A DNA stretch of 20,392 nucleotides. Source: CAYFUG01 sp964346295. GTDB lineage: Bacteria; Patescibacteriota; Minisyncoccia; Moranbacterales; DUUL01. Shown here piece after piece: positions 1-8,174 of the stretch. Made by a program: the position numbers and the translations under genes. The stretch's first letter is position 1; each line of letters starts with the position of its first letter. Location of the stretch: positions 1-20,392 of the forward strand of contig CAYFUG010000020.1 of assembly GCA_964346295.1 (NCBI GenBank), in the 5' to 3' direction. The notes beneath the pieces were generated by a model, which made no database searches, was not told the DNA's origin, and worked only from the letters and a program-made list of their open reading frames with translations.

Positions 1-203
1 TTCATATTTCTGGCGGAGATGTAAATAGTGCGAAGGATGAACACTTGAATTTACAAGAAGCGAATTTTGATTTAAAATGGATAAAGAGTGAGCTGGAAAA
101 CATTTCAAAGTCTAGGGATATTTTTCTAGTCTTTGAAGTTCCAAAGAAAGGAACTTCCCTTGAAAATGATATCAAAAATATAAATTTATTTAAAAGAATT
201 TAA
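1..203 (+). CDS. Sugar phosphate isomerase/epimerase-like TIM-barrel protein, C-terminal end (5' truncated)
   Basis: The gene enters from the left edge; codons are in frame from base 3 and end at TAA 201-203, giving about 66 residues. The fragment begins HISGGDVNSAKDEHLNL. This resembles the C-terminal part of xylose-isomerase-like TIM barrels (AP endonuclease 2 superfamily), where a metal-ligand His is followed by a D-E/R-H segment, then a helix and a strand (here DIFLVFEVP). It stops three bases before the start of the next gene, so the two are probably co-transcribed and translationally coupled, which suggests a role in making a surface sugar. The family call rests on a short fragment and could be wrong. 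No substrate can be inferred. Confidence 0.5.
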   Translation, partial: HISGGDVNSAKDEHLNLQEANFDLKWIKSELENISKSRDIFLVFEVPKKGTSLENDIKNINLFKRI

Positions 204-206
204 AAA

Positions 207-1568
207 ATGACTAGTAAAAAAAAGTGGCTTTATTTGCCAATGGAAATAAAAGTTCGCGAGTTTTATGGAAAGATTTTTTTGGCAGGAATAGCTGCTGATA
301 AAGGATTCGGAGTCGTATTTGGACCCAGGAAAGAAGTTTACTATAAGAGTTTATTTTTTCCACCAGGGATTATTCTTGATTCAGGATTTGCTAAAAAATT
401 TACCGTACACTTTAAAAGGTTTAAGTATTATGGGCATAAGATCGTTGCTTTAGATGAAGAGGGCTTGATAATACCTGACAAAGAAGTTTATCTTAGCCAA
501 AGAGCATCAAGAGAGGCCTTAGATCTAATAGATGTGGTTTTTTGTTGGGGGAAAAATCAATTTTCTTTAATAAAAGAGAGGGCAAAGATTTCTAATTGCA
601 AGCCATTTATTGTCGGAAATCCTAGATTTGACTTGCACTCCAAGAGATTAAGGCCCTTTTTTGCTAAAGAAGCCGAGGCAATAAAAGAAAAATATGGGCG
701 AATAATTTTGATAAATACTAATTTTGGTTATGCTAATAATTTTGTTGGAAATTATATAGAGAAGAGATGGCGTGTAATGAGCAATCAAAAAGACAAAAAG
801 TATCATAAAGATGTGATAGAAAAGCAAAAGATGATTTTGGGGAAATTTAAGCAACTGGCTAAGAGGTTATCAAGGGAGTTTAAGGGACATACTATAGTCA
901 TCAGGCCGCATCCTTCGGAAAATCCTGAAGCTTGGAGGGAAGAGATGAGGGGAATTGAAAACATCTTTATTATTAGGAATGGGAATGTTATTCCTTGGAT
1001 AATGTCAGCCGAGGTATTAATCCACAGTGGTTGCACTACAGCGCTAGAGGCTGTATTGCTCGGCATTAAGCCGGTGGCCTATCTGCTACCTGATTCAAAA
1101 AGAGCTAATTTCGGATTTCCCAATGAAGTTAGTTTAAAAGCCTTTGGTGAAGATGATGTTGTCAGTGTTGTCGACAAAATAACTAGTGGGAAAGTTGATA
1201 AGGAAATTTCTCGAGAAATGAAGGCAGTTTATGATAAGTTAAGGCCCTACTACAGCTTTACGGAGGCTAAAACTTCGGCAGAAAAAATTATTTCCATAAT
1301 TGATTCAGAGGTTGAGCTGTCAAGAGTGAGGCCTGGACTTCTCTCTATTTCATTACTTAAAATGACAGAAACATTAAAAAGAATTACCAAAGCTTTCTTT
1401 TTCGGAATTTTTAAACCAGAAATAAAGAAAAGTCAATTAGAAAAAATTCCTGACCTTAAAAAGAGTGAGATTGAGAGAGTAATTAAGGATTTTTCAGTCA
1501 TAGACAAGAGATTTCTTGGTATTAAGGTGACCAGAACTGGGAAGAGAAGTTTTGTTATAGAAAAATGA
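207..1568 (+). CDS. Surface carbohydrate biosynthesis protein (GT-B-like fold)
   Basis: A 453-residue protein that matches the 'surface carbohydrate biosynthesis protein' family known from Leptospira and other bacteria, distantly related to CDP-glycerol glycerophosphotransferases and other GT-B transferases. Recognisable blocks are the N-terminal IKVREF...LAGIAADKGFGVV (14-37), GHKIVALDEEGL (76-87), GNPRFDL (137-143), RPHPSE (233-238) and HSGCTTALEA (273-282); the last two are the usual nucleotide-sugar/phosphate-binding regions of GT-B proteins. No signal peptide or membrane segment is visible, so it should act in the cytoplasm on an activated sugar or lipid-linked intermediate. The ATG lies 3 bp after the upstream stop and has no Shine-Dalgarno, consistent with coupling. 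It ends in TGA, followed by a strong terminator. The exact donor and acceptor are unknown. Confidence 0.8.
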   Translation: MTSKKKWLYLPMEIKVREFYGKIFLAGIAADKGFGVVFGPRKEVYYKSLFFPPGIILDSGFAKKFTVHFKRFKYYGHKIVALDEEGLIIPDKEVYLSQRASREALDLIDVVFCWGKNQFSLIKERAKISNCKPFIVGNPRFDLHSKRLRPFFAKEAEAIKEKYGRIILINTNFGYANNFVGNYIEKRWRVMSNQKDKKYHKDVIEKQKMILGKFKQLAKRLSREFKGHTIVIRPHPSENPEAWREEMRGIENIFIIRNGNVIPWIMSAEVLIHSGCTTALEAVLLGIKPVAYLLPDSKRANFGFPNEVSLKAFGEDDVVSVVDKITSGKVDKEISREMKAVYDKLRPYYSFTEAKTSAEKIISIIDSEVELSRVRPGLLSISLLKMTETLKRITKAFFFGIFKPEIKKSQLEKIPDLKKSEIERVIKDFSVIDKRFLGIKVTRTGKRSFVIEK

Positions 1569-1592
1569 TTTACTTTGGAGTGAGTGTTTAAT

Positions 1593-1628
1593 AAAAAAAC
1601 CACTAGCTTAATTGCTGGTGGTTTTTTT
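1593..1628 (+). terminator. Rho-independent terminator (A-run and T-run, possibly bidirectional)
   Basis: An 8-bp stem CCACTAGC/GCTGGTGG (1600-1607 with 1614-1621, one G-U pair) with loop TTAATT, preceded by seven A (1593-1599) and followed by seven T (1622-1628). It lies 25-60 bases after the surface carbohydrate gene and closes that transcript. The flanking A-run means it could also stop transcription arriving from the minus strand. Confidence 0.85.
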
Positions 1629-1746
1629 CGGATGGACGAAATTTTTATGGAATATTTTTCAAGGAAGAGGTTCTTGAAAAAAATAAAAATTCAAAAATAT
1701 TCAGTGAACACTAAAATAAGGTATTGCTAACTAAAAATACCCAGCC

Positions 1747-1833
1747 ATTGTCATTTCGACTGAAGCAAAGCAAAATGGAGAAATCTTAGCTGAAAAATGA
1801 TACAAAATCCCTTGACTTCGCTCAGGATGACGG
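1747..1833. repeat. Short inverted-repeat intergenic element (MITE/REP-like)
   Basis: The left end TTGTCATTTCGACTGAAG and the right end CTTCGCTCAGGATGACGG are imperfect inverted repeats: GTCAT (1750-1754), seven bases, GAAG against CTTC, seven bases, ATGAC (1827-1831). From general knowledge, sequences of this form recur in many MAG, Bacteroidetes and CPR intergenic regions as small non-coding repeats. Only one copy is in this window, so its repeated nature here is inferred. The rest of the gene-free stretch 1569-1890 shows only the terminator at its left end and AT-rich sequence. Confidence 0.4.
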
Positions 1834-1890
1834 ATCGAGTACCGTAGAGCTATGCTTTTTTAGCAATGTCAAATAATTATCCCAATAATC

Positions 1891-2973
1891 TTATCTTGAG
1901 GAGTCCTTATTTTTATGCATTCTACTGACCAAAACTTTTTCAGTTATTGGTTCATAAAGGCTGCATTTTTTGCACACTTCAGGGAGATTATTTTCTACGA
2001 AATTTTTCCTTATATTTCGGGCTTTTTCTCCATGAAAAATTTCTTCTAAGGAGTTTTCTTTTATGTTACCAATAACTAAATCATCAAATTCAGTTTCTTT
2101 AATCCTGCAAGCACAAAGACGAATACTTCCATCAAATAAAATTGCCGCATCGAAGGTCTTTTTGCAAGGAACAGAAGTTGCCCTTGGAATTCTTTTGAAC
2201 CGCATGACGCCCTTGAGATCATTTTTTTTTATTTTCCCACCCCAATTATCATAATTCAAAAGAAAATTATAGGTGACTTTTTTATCCAAGAAAGGTTCTA
2301 TATACTTTTTAAAATCCGGACTACTCAAAATCCTTTGTGGTTTTTGGGGGCTTCTTAGATTTAGGTCTATCTTAACTCTTCCTCCTCTCTTCTTGTTGTA
2401 ATTCAAGAGATTATGTAAGCCGTTTAAGAAGTTATTGTATGTTCTTGCTTGATAAGTTTCTTCCCAGACTTTTTTTTCAAAGCCAGCGGTACTTATTTCT
2501 ATTGAAGTTATTCCTGAGTCAATAAGTTCTTTATAAATATTATTTTTGCTTAAAGCTATCCCATTTGTATAAAAATAGATATCATCGAGGCTTTTTTTGT
2601 CGACAGCATATTTTATTTTTTTCATTAATCCGGGGTCTAAGAGAGGATCGCCAATGGTTGGAGTAAAGGATATCCTTTTGCCTCCCATTAATATGAATTC
2701 GTCTAATGCCTTCTTGAAAACTTCAAACCTCATTACACCTACCTTCCTCGAAGTGTCTTTTTTTAGGATTCGATATGCGCAAAAAATACAATTTGCATTG
2801 CAGATATTTGTAACTTCGAAACAGAGTTTGCTCATTATTGAGCCTTTCTCGTATTTTTTGTAAAATCCAGGGCTTCTAAATAAAATAATAATATCATTTA
2901 GAATACTTCTATCATAAAAAAAATAAGTTAACTTTTTTATGTAATATTTTAAGGCCTCTTTTTTGGTGTTCAT
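1891..2973 (-). CDS. Radical SAM protein with SPASM-like C-terminal cysteines
   Basis: A 360-residue protein. The radical SAM 4Fe-4S motif C58-X3-C62-X2-C65 (reads CNANCIFC) follows a strand ending EVTNIC. A GDP segment near 108-110 and YFYTNG near 134-138 fit the partial TIM barrel. C-terminal cysteines at 270, 287, 289, 334 and 337, including DGSIRLCAC and PEVCKKC, resemble a SPASM domain that binds auxiliary clusters. The first 46 residues are an extra hydrophobic/basic stretch, and the internal Met47 is an alternative start. The ATG is 3 bp after the stop of the upstream GT-C gene with no Shine-Dalgarno, so translation is probably coupled. The neighbours suggest a role in modifying a sugar, lipid or peptide of the envelope. 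SPASM proteins often act on peptides, but no precursor peptide gene is visible. The substrate is unknown. Confidence 0.8.
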   Translation of the reverse strand: MNTKKEALKYYIKKLTYFFYDRSILNDIIILFRSPGFYKKYEKGSIMSKLCFEVTNICNANCIFCAYRILKKDTSRKVGVMRFEVFKKALDEFILMGGKRISFTPTIGDPLLDPGLMKKIKYAVDKKSLDDIYFYTNGIALSKNNIYKELIDSGITSIEISTAGFEKKVWEETYQARTYNNFLNGLHNLLNYNKKRGGRVKIDLNLRSPQKPQRILSSPDFKKYIEPFLDKKVTYNFLLNYDNWGGKIKKNDLKGVMRFKRIPRATSVPCKKTFDAAILFDGSIRLCACRIKETEFDDLVIGNIKENSLEEIFHGEKARNIRKNFVENNLPEVCKKCSLYEPITEKVLVSRMHKNKDSSR

Positions 2974-2976
2974 TTT

Positions 2977-5454
2977 TTAGTAGTTAGGCTTTTTATAGAA
3001 AAAAACTTCGACTTCCGATTCGTCAATTTTTTCGTCGCAAGAGCTTCCGTGGAGATGCTGAAAATTTTGACAAGCGTAATCTTTGATGTGATTGTCAATG
3101 TGACCACCTTTTCGAGAAGCCCAGACAAGCCACCCGGAGGGATGCTTCTGATAATCTTCAATAAACTCTTCAAAGGAATAATCTTTTTTATAACCCAGGC
3201 TAATTATGGGAATTTTTTCTGCATTAGAGAAATCTTTAAAGTAGTATGATCTAAAAAATTGAGCGAAGATGATCTCATCGGACGCTAAGTTTCTTTTTAT
3301 AGTACCGTAGGCCTTGGTAAAATTGGGCGTGTCTGTGTTGTTGTAAAATTGAAACAATGCAATAATTGTTTCAATTGAAATTAATAAAAAGAAAAAAGTC
3401 GCCAGCATCTTTCTGCTATTAGTTTTTGTTTTTAAGTTAGAGAGAATATTAAAGAGTGGAAAAAGTATCAGTATAAAAGCAAATGGTATTGCGTGAGATA
3501 TGTAGTTAAAGTTTGGTTGTCGATCAGCCAATAACAGAAAAAAAAGGATTGAGGTAACGGTGAAAACAAGCAAGTAAACAATTCTATCCCGAAATTCTCT
3601 TTTTGTCGTTATCGCGAGAAATAAAGTTGACAGTATCAGGCAAGCTAATCCCAATGACTCGCCTAGTGGACGAGAAAGCAAGATATCAATGTATTCCTCT
3701 CTAATCTTTGAAGTATCCAGATAGTAAAATAACCTATCAAGAAGATTTTTTTTGGTGATTAATCCATAGGACAAGATAAATAGAGATGAAAAGAGGATTC
3801 CTGTAAAGGGTAATAAGACATACTTAATTTTTTTATGATTGAAGAAAAGATAAATTGAAAAAATAAACAACACTGGCAAAATCAGTAGGGAATTGAGGTG
3901 GATTTGGTAGCAAAAAAACAGAAGCAGGGTGGCCAGTATTAATTTTGGAAAATTAAAGTCAAGATATTTATCTACAAAGGTGCTTAACTTTCTGTTTTTA
4001 AATTTAATGGGGTTGTTTTGGGTTAGGCCTTGGTAAAACAACCAACTCGTAAATAAAAAGAAGGGCCAGAGCATGATATACATTCGAACAGTCTGGGCTC
4101 GAAAGATTAGAGTGGTAGAAACTGCGAATAACAAGGCAATTAACAAGGAAAAACGCTTATCGCCAGTGAAAAATTTAGTAAAAAAGTAACTAAGTGCTAC
4201 GAATAAAACCCCAAATATCACTGAAGGAAGGCGAGCTGTCCACTCCGAAATCTCACCAAAAAGCTTAAACGACCAAGCCACAAGAACAGTATGAGGCCAG
4301 GCTCGAGTGTAACGGCAAGAGGTGGTGGCATCGGCGGAGCAGCCATCTGCCTGAGTGGTTTCTTTTTCTAGCCACTTCCATTGATAAAAAGTGCCGGTAT
4401 GGTAATATCCAGCGGCTGCTCCCACTACTTGAAATTCATCATTTTGAAAATCTCGTTCTCCTAAATTGTAAATCCTCAGCGAGAAGGCTAAAACCACAAT
4501 CAAAACCAAGCCTAAACTATAGCGCCAGCCTTCTACATACATCCAACGAAAAACTCCTGCAGCTAATTTTTTTATTGCCATCCAAGGGAGATTAATCCAA
4601 AAATTTAGAGTGGAAGTGTTTTTTCGGAAAGATTGAAAGCTCGGAAGATTCCATCTAGGAAAGTGTTTGGGGAACCTTTGAAGACGGGTTGTTTCCTCGT
4701 TTTGCTCTCTCTGAACTTGTTTTTCTAGGCGTTGGTTAAGTTGTTGACGATTTTTCCAAATAATTCTGATACCCCAAAAAAGAGCCAGATAAAAGACTAG
4801 CGGATGAAGTTCGTCAAAAAAGCCTTCAAGAGCTTCCAGGAAAGACTCGGACGATCTTTGGATAATAAATTCTTCTAGAAGCTTAATTTTGAAAAAATCT
4901 TCTAAAAAAAGAAAAATAGCGGTTGCTAAAAAAAGAGCGCCTTCGTTGATTTTCTTTTGATGCTTAATGAGCACTAAACTACCAAAAAAGATCATTAAAT
5001 AGAAGAATGCCAAATCAAACCGGTTGAAAACTTTCAAGATTAAACCAAAGAGCTTTCCGGAGAGGGCTTCGCGAAGGAAGTTTTCTACTGGATCCCAGCG
5101 GTAGACTATTTTTGCCAAAACAAACCCTCCGGATAGTACCAATCCCCATTCCTCTGGTCGTTTAATTATCTTGGGGTAATTTTTAACAAAAAGCCACAGA
5201 GTGGGAATTATCAAAACTGGAGTATATTGATAACTAAGAAAGTCCGGTAAATACCGAGGGAAGTGCCAGTGAATAGCGCTTAAAATAATTAATAGAATAG
5301 TTAAAAGCGAAAAAATTCCTTGCCATTGGCTAATTTTAAGTCCCGAGAAAAATTTTTCCCCATAATTGAAGAAGCTTAAGAAACGGGGCTTTTCTTTTTT
5401 AGATTTTTCTTTCATAATTTTAAAAAACTTGTTTTCTTTTTTAAAGCTGATCAA
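2977..5454 (-). CDS. GT-C family membrane glycosyltransferase (PMT/ArnT-like)
   Basis: A large multi-pass membrane protein, 825 residues from a TTG start (5452-5454) or 812 from the internal ATG at 5413-5415. Residues about 45-235 are an extra hydrophobic region with several membrane segments, followed by a charged linker (about 235-285). The GT-C core starts near 310: one TM, then FQNDE with the Asp339-Glu340 pair typical of the catalytic first loop, then RAWPHTVLVAWSFKLFG and EWTARLPSVIFG, and RAQTVRMYI near 452-460. More TMs follow, then a soluble C-terminal domain. Such enzymes move a sugar from a polyprenyl-phosphate carrier to a lipid or protein on the outer face of the membrane. The TTG has a weak purine-rich GAGAGAAG four bases upstream and a possible TATAAC box before it; the ATG has neither, so the start is unsettled. 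It is first of a two-gene unit with the radical SAM gene. Confidence 0.8.
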   Translation of the reverse strand: MISFKKENKFFKIMKEKSKKEKPRFLSFFNYGEKFFSGLKISQWQGIFSLLTILLIILSAIHWHFPRYLPDFLSYQYTPVLIIPTLWLFVKNYPKIIKRPEEWGLVLSGGFVLAKIVYRWDPVENFLREALSGKLFGLILKVFNRFDLAFFYLMIFFGSLVLIKHQKKINEGALFLATAIFLFLEDFFKIKLLEEFIIQRSSESFLEALEGFFDELHPLVFYLALFWGIRIIWKNRQQLNQRLEKQVQREQNEETTRLQRFPKHFPRWNLPSFQSFRKNTSTLNFWINLPWMAIKKLAAGVFRWMYVEGWRYSLGLVLIVVLAFSLRIYNLGERDFQNDEFQVVGAAAGYYHTGTFYQWKWLEKETTQADGCSADATTSCRYTRAWPHTVLVAWSFKLFGEISEWTARLPSVIFGVLFVALSYFFTKFFTGDKRFSLLIALLFAVSTTLIFRAQTVRMYIMLWPFFLFTSWLFYQGLTQNNPIKFKNRKLSTFVDKYLDFNFPKLILATLLLFFCYQIHLNSLLILPVLFIFSIYLFFNHKKIKYVLLPFTGILFSSLFILSYGLITKKNLLDRLFYYLDTSKIREEYIDILLSRPLGESLGLACLILSTLFLAITTKREFRDRIVYLLVFTVTSILFFLLLADRQPNFNYISHAIPFAFILILFPLFNILSNLKTKTNSRKMLATFFFLLISIETIIALFQFYNNTDTPNFTKAYGTIKRNLASDEIIFAQFFRSYYFKDFSNAEKIPIISLGYKKDYSFEEFIEDYQKHPSGWLVWASRKGGHIDNHIKDYACQNFQHLHGSSCDEKIDESEVEVFFYKKPNY

Positions 5455-5567
5455 GATACTTCTCTCACTTGTTTAAGTTATAATTATCGAGTGTTATTCT
5501 AAGATCTATTAAGTATTATCTTAACTAAAAAAGACATTAGATTCAAGTTGATAATTTAAGTAATTCA

Positions 5568-6407
5568 ATGCAAAAAATAGAAGATAAAAAATTATTTAAA
5601 ATTAAAGATGTTTTAGTTGAAATAATTCGAAGGGCGGGGATAGCTGTGATGGGCTATTATCAGAGTAACTACCAGATAAAAGAGAAGGAATCAGATGCTG
5701 GCCCTGTTACTCAAGCTGATTTAGCAGCGGAAAGAATTATTCTTCAGGGACTCCAGGGAATTTCAGAGATGGAAGGGGTAGCTTTTTTGTCCGAAGAATC
5801 TCCCGACAACCTGGATAGACTAGAGAAGGAGTGGGTTTGGATTATTGATTCTCTAGATGGAACGAAGGATTTTATTGACGAGACAGGGGAATTTTCTATT
5901 TTAGTAGGCTTGGTAAAGGCAGGACAGCCTGTTTTGGCAGTGATTTATAAACCCTCAAGTGATCAGCTTTACTGGGCTGTGCAAGGAAAAGGTGCTTACC
6001 TGGAAGAGGCCGGTAAGCAGCAAGTTTTACGAGTTAGTGAAGAAATAAATCCTTCCCGATTTGTATTGTTAGAAAGTCGCAATCATCCGTCGGAAGTTAA
6101 TCAGCGATTAATTAATGAATTGAGAATCGGCAAAGTACGACTATGTGGCAGTGTGGGGGTGAAAGTCGGATTGATTGCTCGAGGCGAAGCTCATCTTAAT
6201 GTCAATACTAGTAATAAAACTTGGGAGTGGGATGTTTGTGCGGCAGATTTGATTCTTCGAGAAGCAGGCGGTAAATTGACTGATTTAGAAGGGAATGACT
6301 TTATTTACAATAAGCTAGATCCTCGCAATTATAGGGGTTATGTGGCTTCTAGCGGAGGTTTTCATCTTGAAATTATTAGAATTATTCAAGAAGCCGGAAA
6401 GATTTGA
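5568..6407 (+). CDS. cysQ: Inositol monophosphatase-family phosphatase, CysQ-like 3'(2'),5'-bisphosphate nucleotidase
   Basis: A 279-residue protein with the three metal-binding motifs of the Li+-sensitive phosphatase family: SEES with Glu76, WIIDSLDGTKDF with Asp94 and Asp97 (90-102), and WEWDVCAADLILREAGG with Asp222 (219-235). The DGTKDF ending, rather than DGTTNF, points to CysQ (hydrolysis of 3'-phosphoadenosine 5'-phosphate) rather than inositol phosphatase, though the family is promiscuous. The usual Pro after the first Asp is Ser here. It is soluble and cytoplasmic. It lies divergently from the GT-C gene and converges on miaA with 27 bp between the stops. No Shine-Dalgarno precedes the ATG. 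It ends with TGA. A role in recycling sugar phosphates for the neighbouring surface locus is also possible. The exact substrate is uncertain. Confidence 0.8.
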   Translation: MQKIEDKKLFKIKDVLVEIIRRAGIAVMGYYQSNYQIKEKESDAGPVTQADLAAERIILQGLQGISEMEGVAFLSEESPDNLDRLEKEWVWIIDSLDGTKDFIDETGEFSILVGLVKAGQPVLAVIYKPSSDQLYWAVQGKGAYLEEAGKQQVLRVSEEINPSRFVLLESRNHPSEVNQRLINELRIGKVRLCGSVGVKVGLIARGEAHLNVNTSNKTWEWDVCAADLILREAGGKLTDLEGNDFIYNKLDPRNYRGYVASSGGFHLEIIRIIQEAGKI

Positions 6408-6434
6408 TTGTCTTCTCAAGCTAGGCCTATCTTT

Positions 6435-7529
6435 TTACAGCCAGCTGCGCTTTTCGTCTGAAGGTTGTTTTCTTGCTGTGAGGAATTTTTTGGTTTGAGA
6501 AAGAATTTGAGAGTAGTCTTTGACCCAGATTAAGTCGGATTGCTTGCGAAGCCAGGTGAGCTGGCGCTTGGCGTAATTTCTCTCGGCCCAAAAGACTCGC
6601 TGACGGAGTTCCTCCTGATCAACTTCGCCCTGGATGAAGCGGGGAATCCAGTGATAGGCAAGGCCAAAAGATTGAATTTCTTCCCAGGAAAGCTGGAATT
6701 TATCCCTAAGGCTTTTTACTTCGGTTACCATGCCCTGTTGCCAACGCTGGTCAAGGCGCCGGCTGATTTTATCGGCAAGCTCTTCCTTGTTGCGGTCGAG
6801 GACAAATTGCAGAAAATCAAACTCAGGGGGCTTTTTATTTTTTTGAACCGGAGGGACTTGACCTAAGGCATGGCAAATTTCTAAAGCTCGGATAAGGCGA
6901 GGGCGATTGTGGGAGTCGATGGTTTGAGCTCGAGCAGGATCTTTTTTCTTGAGTTGGCCAAAAAGATCTTGAGTAGTCTCTTTCTCCAGGGCGGTCCTTA
7001 GTTCAGGGTGAGGCGGAACGGGCGGAAGGGTGGGCTCTTGGGTGACAGTCTGAATCCAGAAGCCGGTTCCGCCGCAAATAATCGGTAACTTGTTGTTTTG
7101 GTGAGCGCGATGAATTAGCCAACGGCAATCTTTTCGGAATTGAGTGACATTATAAGCTCCTTTTTCTTGGGGGGAAATAAAGTCGAGTAAAAAGTGAGGT
7201 ATTCCTTCGGAAAGAAAAGTTTTTCCAAGGTGATTTTTCTGAAAAATTTCCGAAGGGAGTTTGTCAGAAAAATCTTTTAGGGAGGCCTCAAGAGGTAATT
7301 TTTTCCGACTTCCTTTTGTTTTGTTCAGGTTAACATTTTCTGAAATGGAGAAAAAATCTTCCCAGTGACCGGGTACCTTCCCAGTGCCTAAGTCCATAGT
7401 TTGGTAAATTTGACGAGAATCAGCGGAAATTACCAAGCCCGAAAGCTCCTGAGCCAATTGGATAGCCAGGTCGGATTTGCCAGAGGAGGTGGGTCCGGTA
7501 ATGACGATGACGGGAGGTTTTTGGGGCAT
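6435..7529 (-). CDS. miaA: tRNA dimethylallyltransferase MiaA
   Basis: A 364-residue enzyme that transfers a dimethylallyl group to N6 of A37 in tRNAs reading UNN codons. The P-loop GPTSSGKS (12-19), the DSRQIY motif (37-42), GGTGFWIQ (153-160), NRPRLIRALE (208-217) and RNYAKRQLTWLRK (317-329) are all present and in order. The stretch from about 52 to 108 between MDLGTGKV and GIPHFLLDFISP is unusual: ordinary MiaA proteins have only about ten residues there, so about 45 charged residues are inserted. The protein is therefore longer than the usual 300-320. It is the last of a minus-strand run behind the DNA glycosylase. It has no Shine-Dalgarno. The modifying partner MiaB is not in the window. 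Confidence 0.95.
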   Translation of the reverse strand: MPQKPPVIVITGPTSSGKSDLAIQLAQELSGLVISADSRQIYQTMDLGTGKVPGHWEDFFSISENVNLNKTKGSRKKLPLEASLKDFSDKLPSEIFQKNHLGKTFLSEGIPHFLLDFISPQEKGAYNVTQFRKDCRWLIHRAHQNNKLPIICGGTGFWIQTVTQEPTLPPVPPHPELRTALEKETTQDLFGQLKKKDPARAQTIDSHNRPRLIRALEICHALGQVPPVQKNKKPPEFDFLQFVLDRNKEELADKISRRLDQRWQQGMVTEVKSLRDKFQLSWEEIQSFGLAYHWIPRFIQGEVDQEELRQRVFWAERNYAKRQLTWLRKQSDLIWVKDYSQILSQTKKFLTARKQPSDEKRSWL

Positions 7530-7623
7530 GACGACTTTTTGATTAACTTCTTAGCAAAAGTGCGGCCGGTAGTCTTTAGTAGAACAACATTCCACGACAC
7601 TTCGCTTTTTTATTGCTAGAGAT

Positions 7624-8079
7624 TTAGTAAATTTTCTCCCAGGATTCCACCGGGCCGGGGATAATTTTGAAGAGGGGATTAATTTGAATTTGATCATTCT
7701 CAAGAGTCTTTAATTTTTTGAATTGAGAGGGTTGGCGTAGCTTTAATTTTTCCAAGAGGTGTTGCCATTCGTAATTCACTTGGTCTCGGGTGACCGGCAG
7801 GCGAGATAACTTGGAATGACTGAAGGTCTTAGAGGGAAGTTTTAACTTACTAGAGTTAAAATCAAAGCCTCGAATTAGAGAATCCTCAAGAATTGTGGCC
7901 AGGTAAAACTCTAGATAGTCCAGAGGGTCAGAAGATTGTCGAAAGCGAATTAGTTGCGGATGATTCTTGTAACCGCTGGTTTTCCCTTGGATTACAGTCC
8001 GAGCTAACAAAGCTTCTCGCCACAGAGCTAGTAAGCCAGGGGTATCCAAGTATTGAGGATGAAGAGTCCAAAGACGCAT
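7624..8079 (-). CDS. Pyrimidine dimer DNA glycosylase (T4 endonuclease V-like, Pyr_excise family)
   Basis: From the ATG at 8077-8079 the protein has 151 residues and begins MRLWTLHPQYLD, the conserved N-terminus of bacterial proteins in this family. LALWREALLAR (18-28) aligns with the YREL region of T4 endonuclease V, and Glu22 matches its catalytic Glu23. GKTSGYKNHPQLIRF and LATILEDSLIRGFDF follow in the expected order. It should cut the glycosyl bond of UV dimers. The frame could extend to a GTG at 8098-8100, but that codon sits inside the stem of a terminator and the family N-terminus fits the ATG, so the shorter form is chosen. In T4 endonuclease V the N-terminal amine after Met removal is the nucleophile; here residue 2 is Arg, not Thr. 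No Shine-Dalgarno is visible. Confidence 0.8.
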   Translation of the reverse strand: MRLWTLHPQYLDTPGLLALWREALLARTVIQGKTSGYKNHPQLIRFRQSSDPLDYLEFYLATILEDSLIRGFDFNSSKLKLPSKTFSHSKLSRLPVTRDQVNYEWQHLLEKLKLRQPSQFKKLKTLENDQIQINPLFKIIPGPVESWEKIY

Positions 8080-8084
8080 GTTTT

Positions 8085-8115
8085 TTATAAAAAGGCGCAC
8101 CGGTGGCGCGCCTTT
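8085..8115 (-). terminator. Rho-independent terminator of the DHH-like gene
   Basis: Read on the minus strand, AAAGGCGC (8115-8108) pairs with GCGCCTTT (8098-8091) around a nine-base GC-rich loop, followed by a run of T broken by an A. It sits 60 bases downstream of the DHH-like gene and ends before the start chosen for the glycosylase gene, so the glycosylase must have its own promoter or rely on read-through. Confidence 0.6.
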
Positions 8116-8174
8116 AGGCTAAAATTTACTAAAAAATGAAATGGCTAAAATTTACTTTCGGCTTCCAGCCAAAC

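Noticed and set aside
8080..8100. GTG start for the pyrimidine dimer glycosylase
   Set aside because: It lies within the terminator stem of the preceding gene, and the conserved family N-terminus begins at the ATG 8077-8079.
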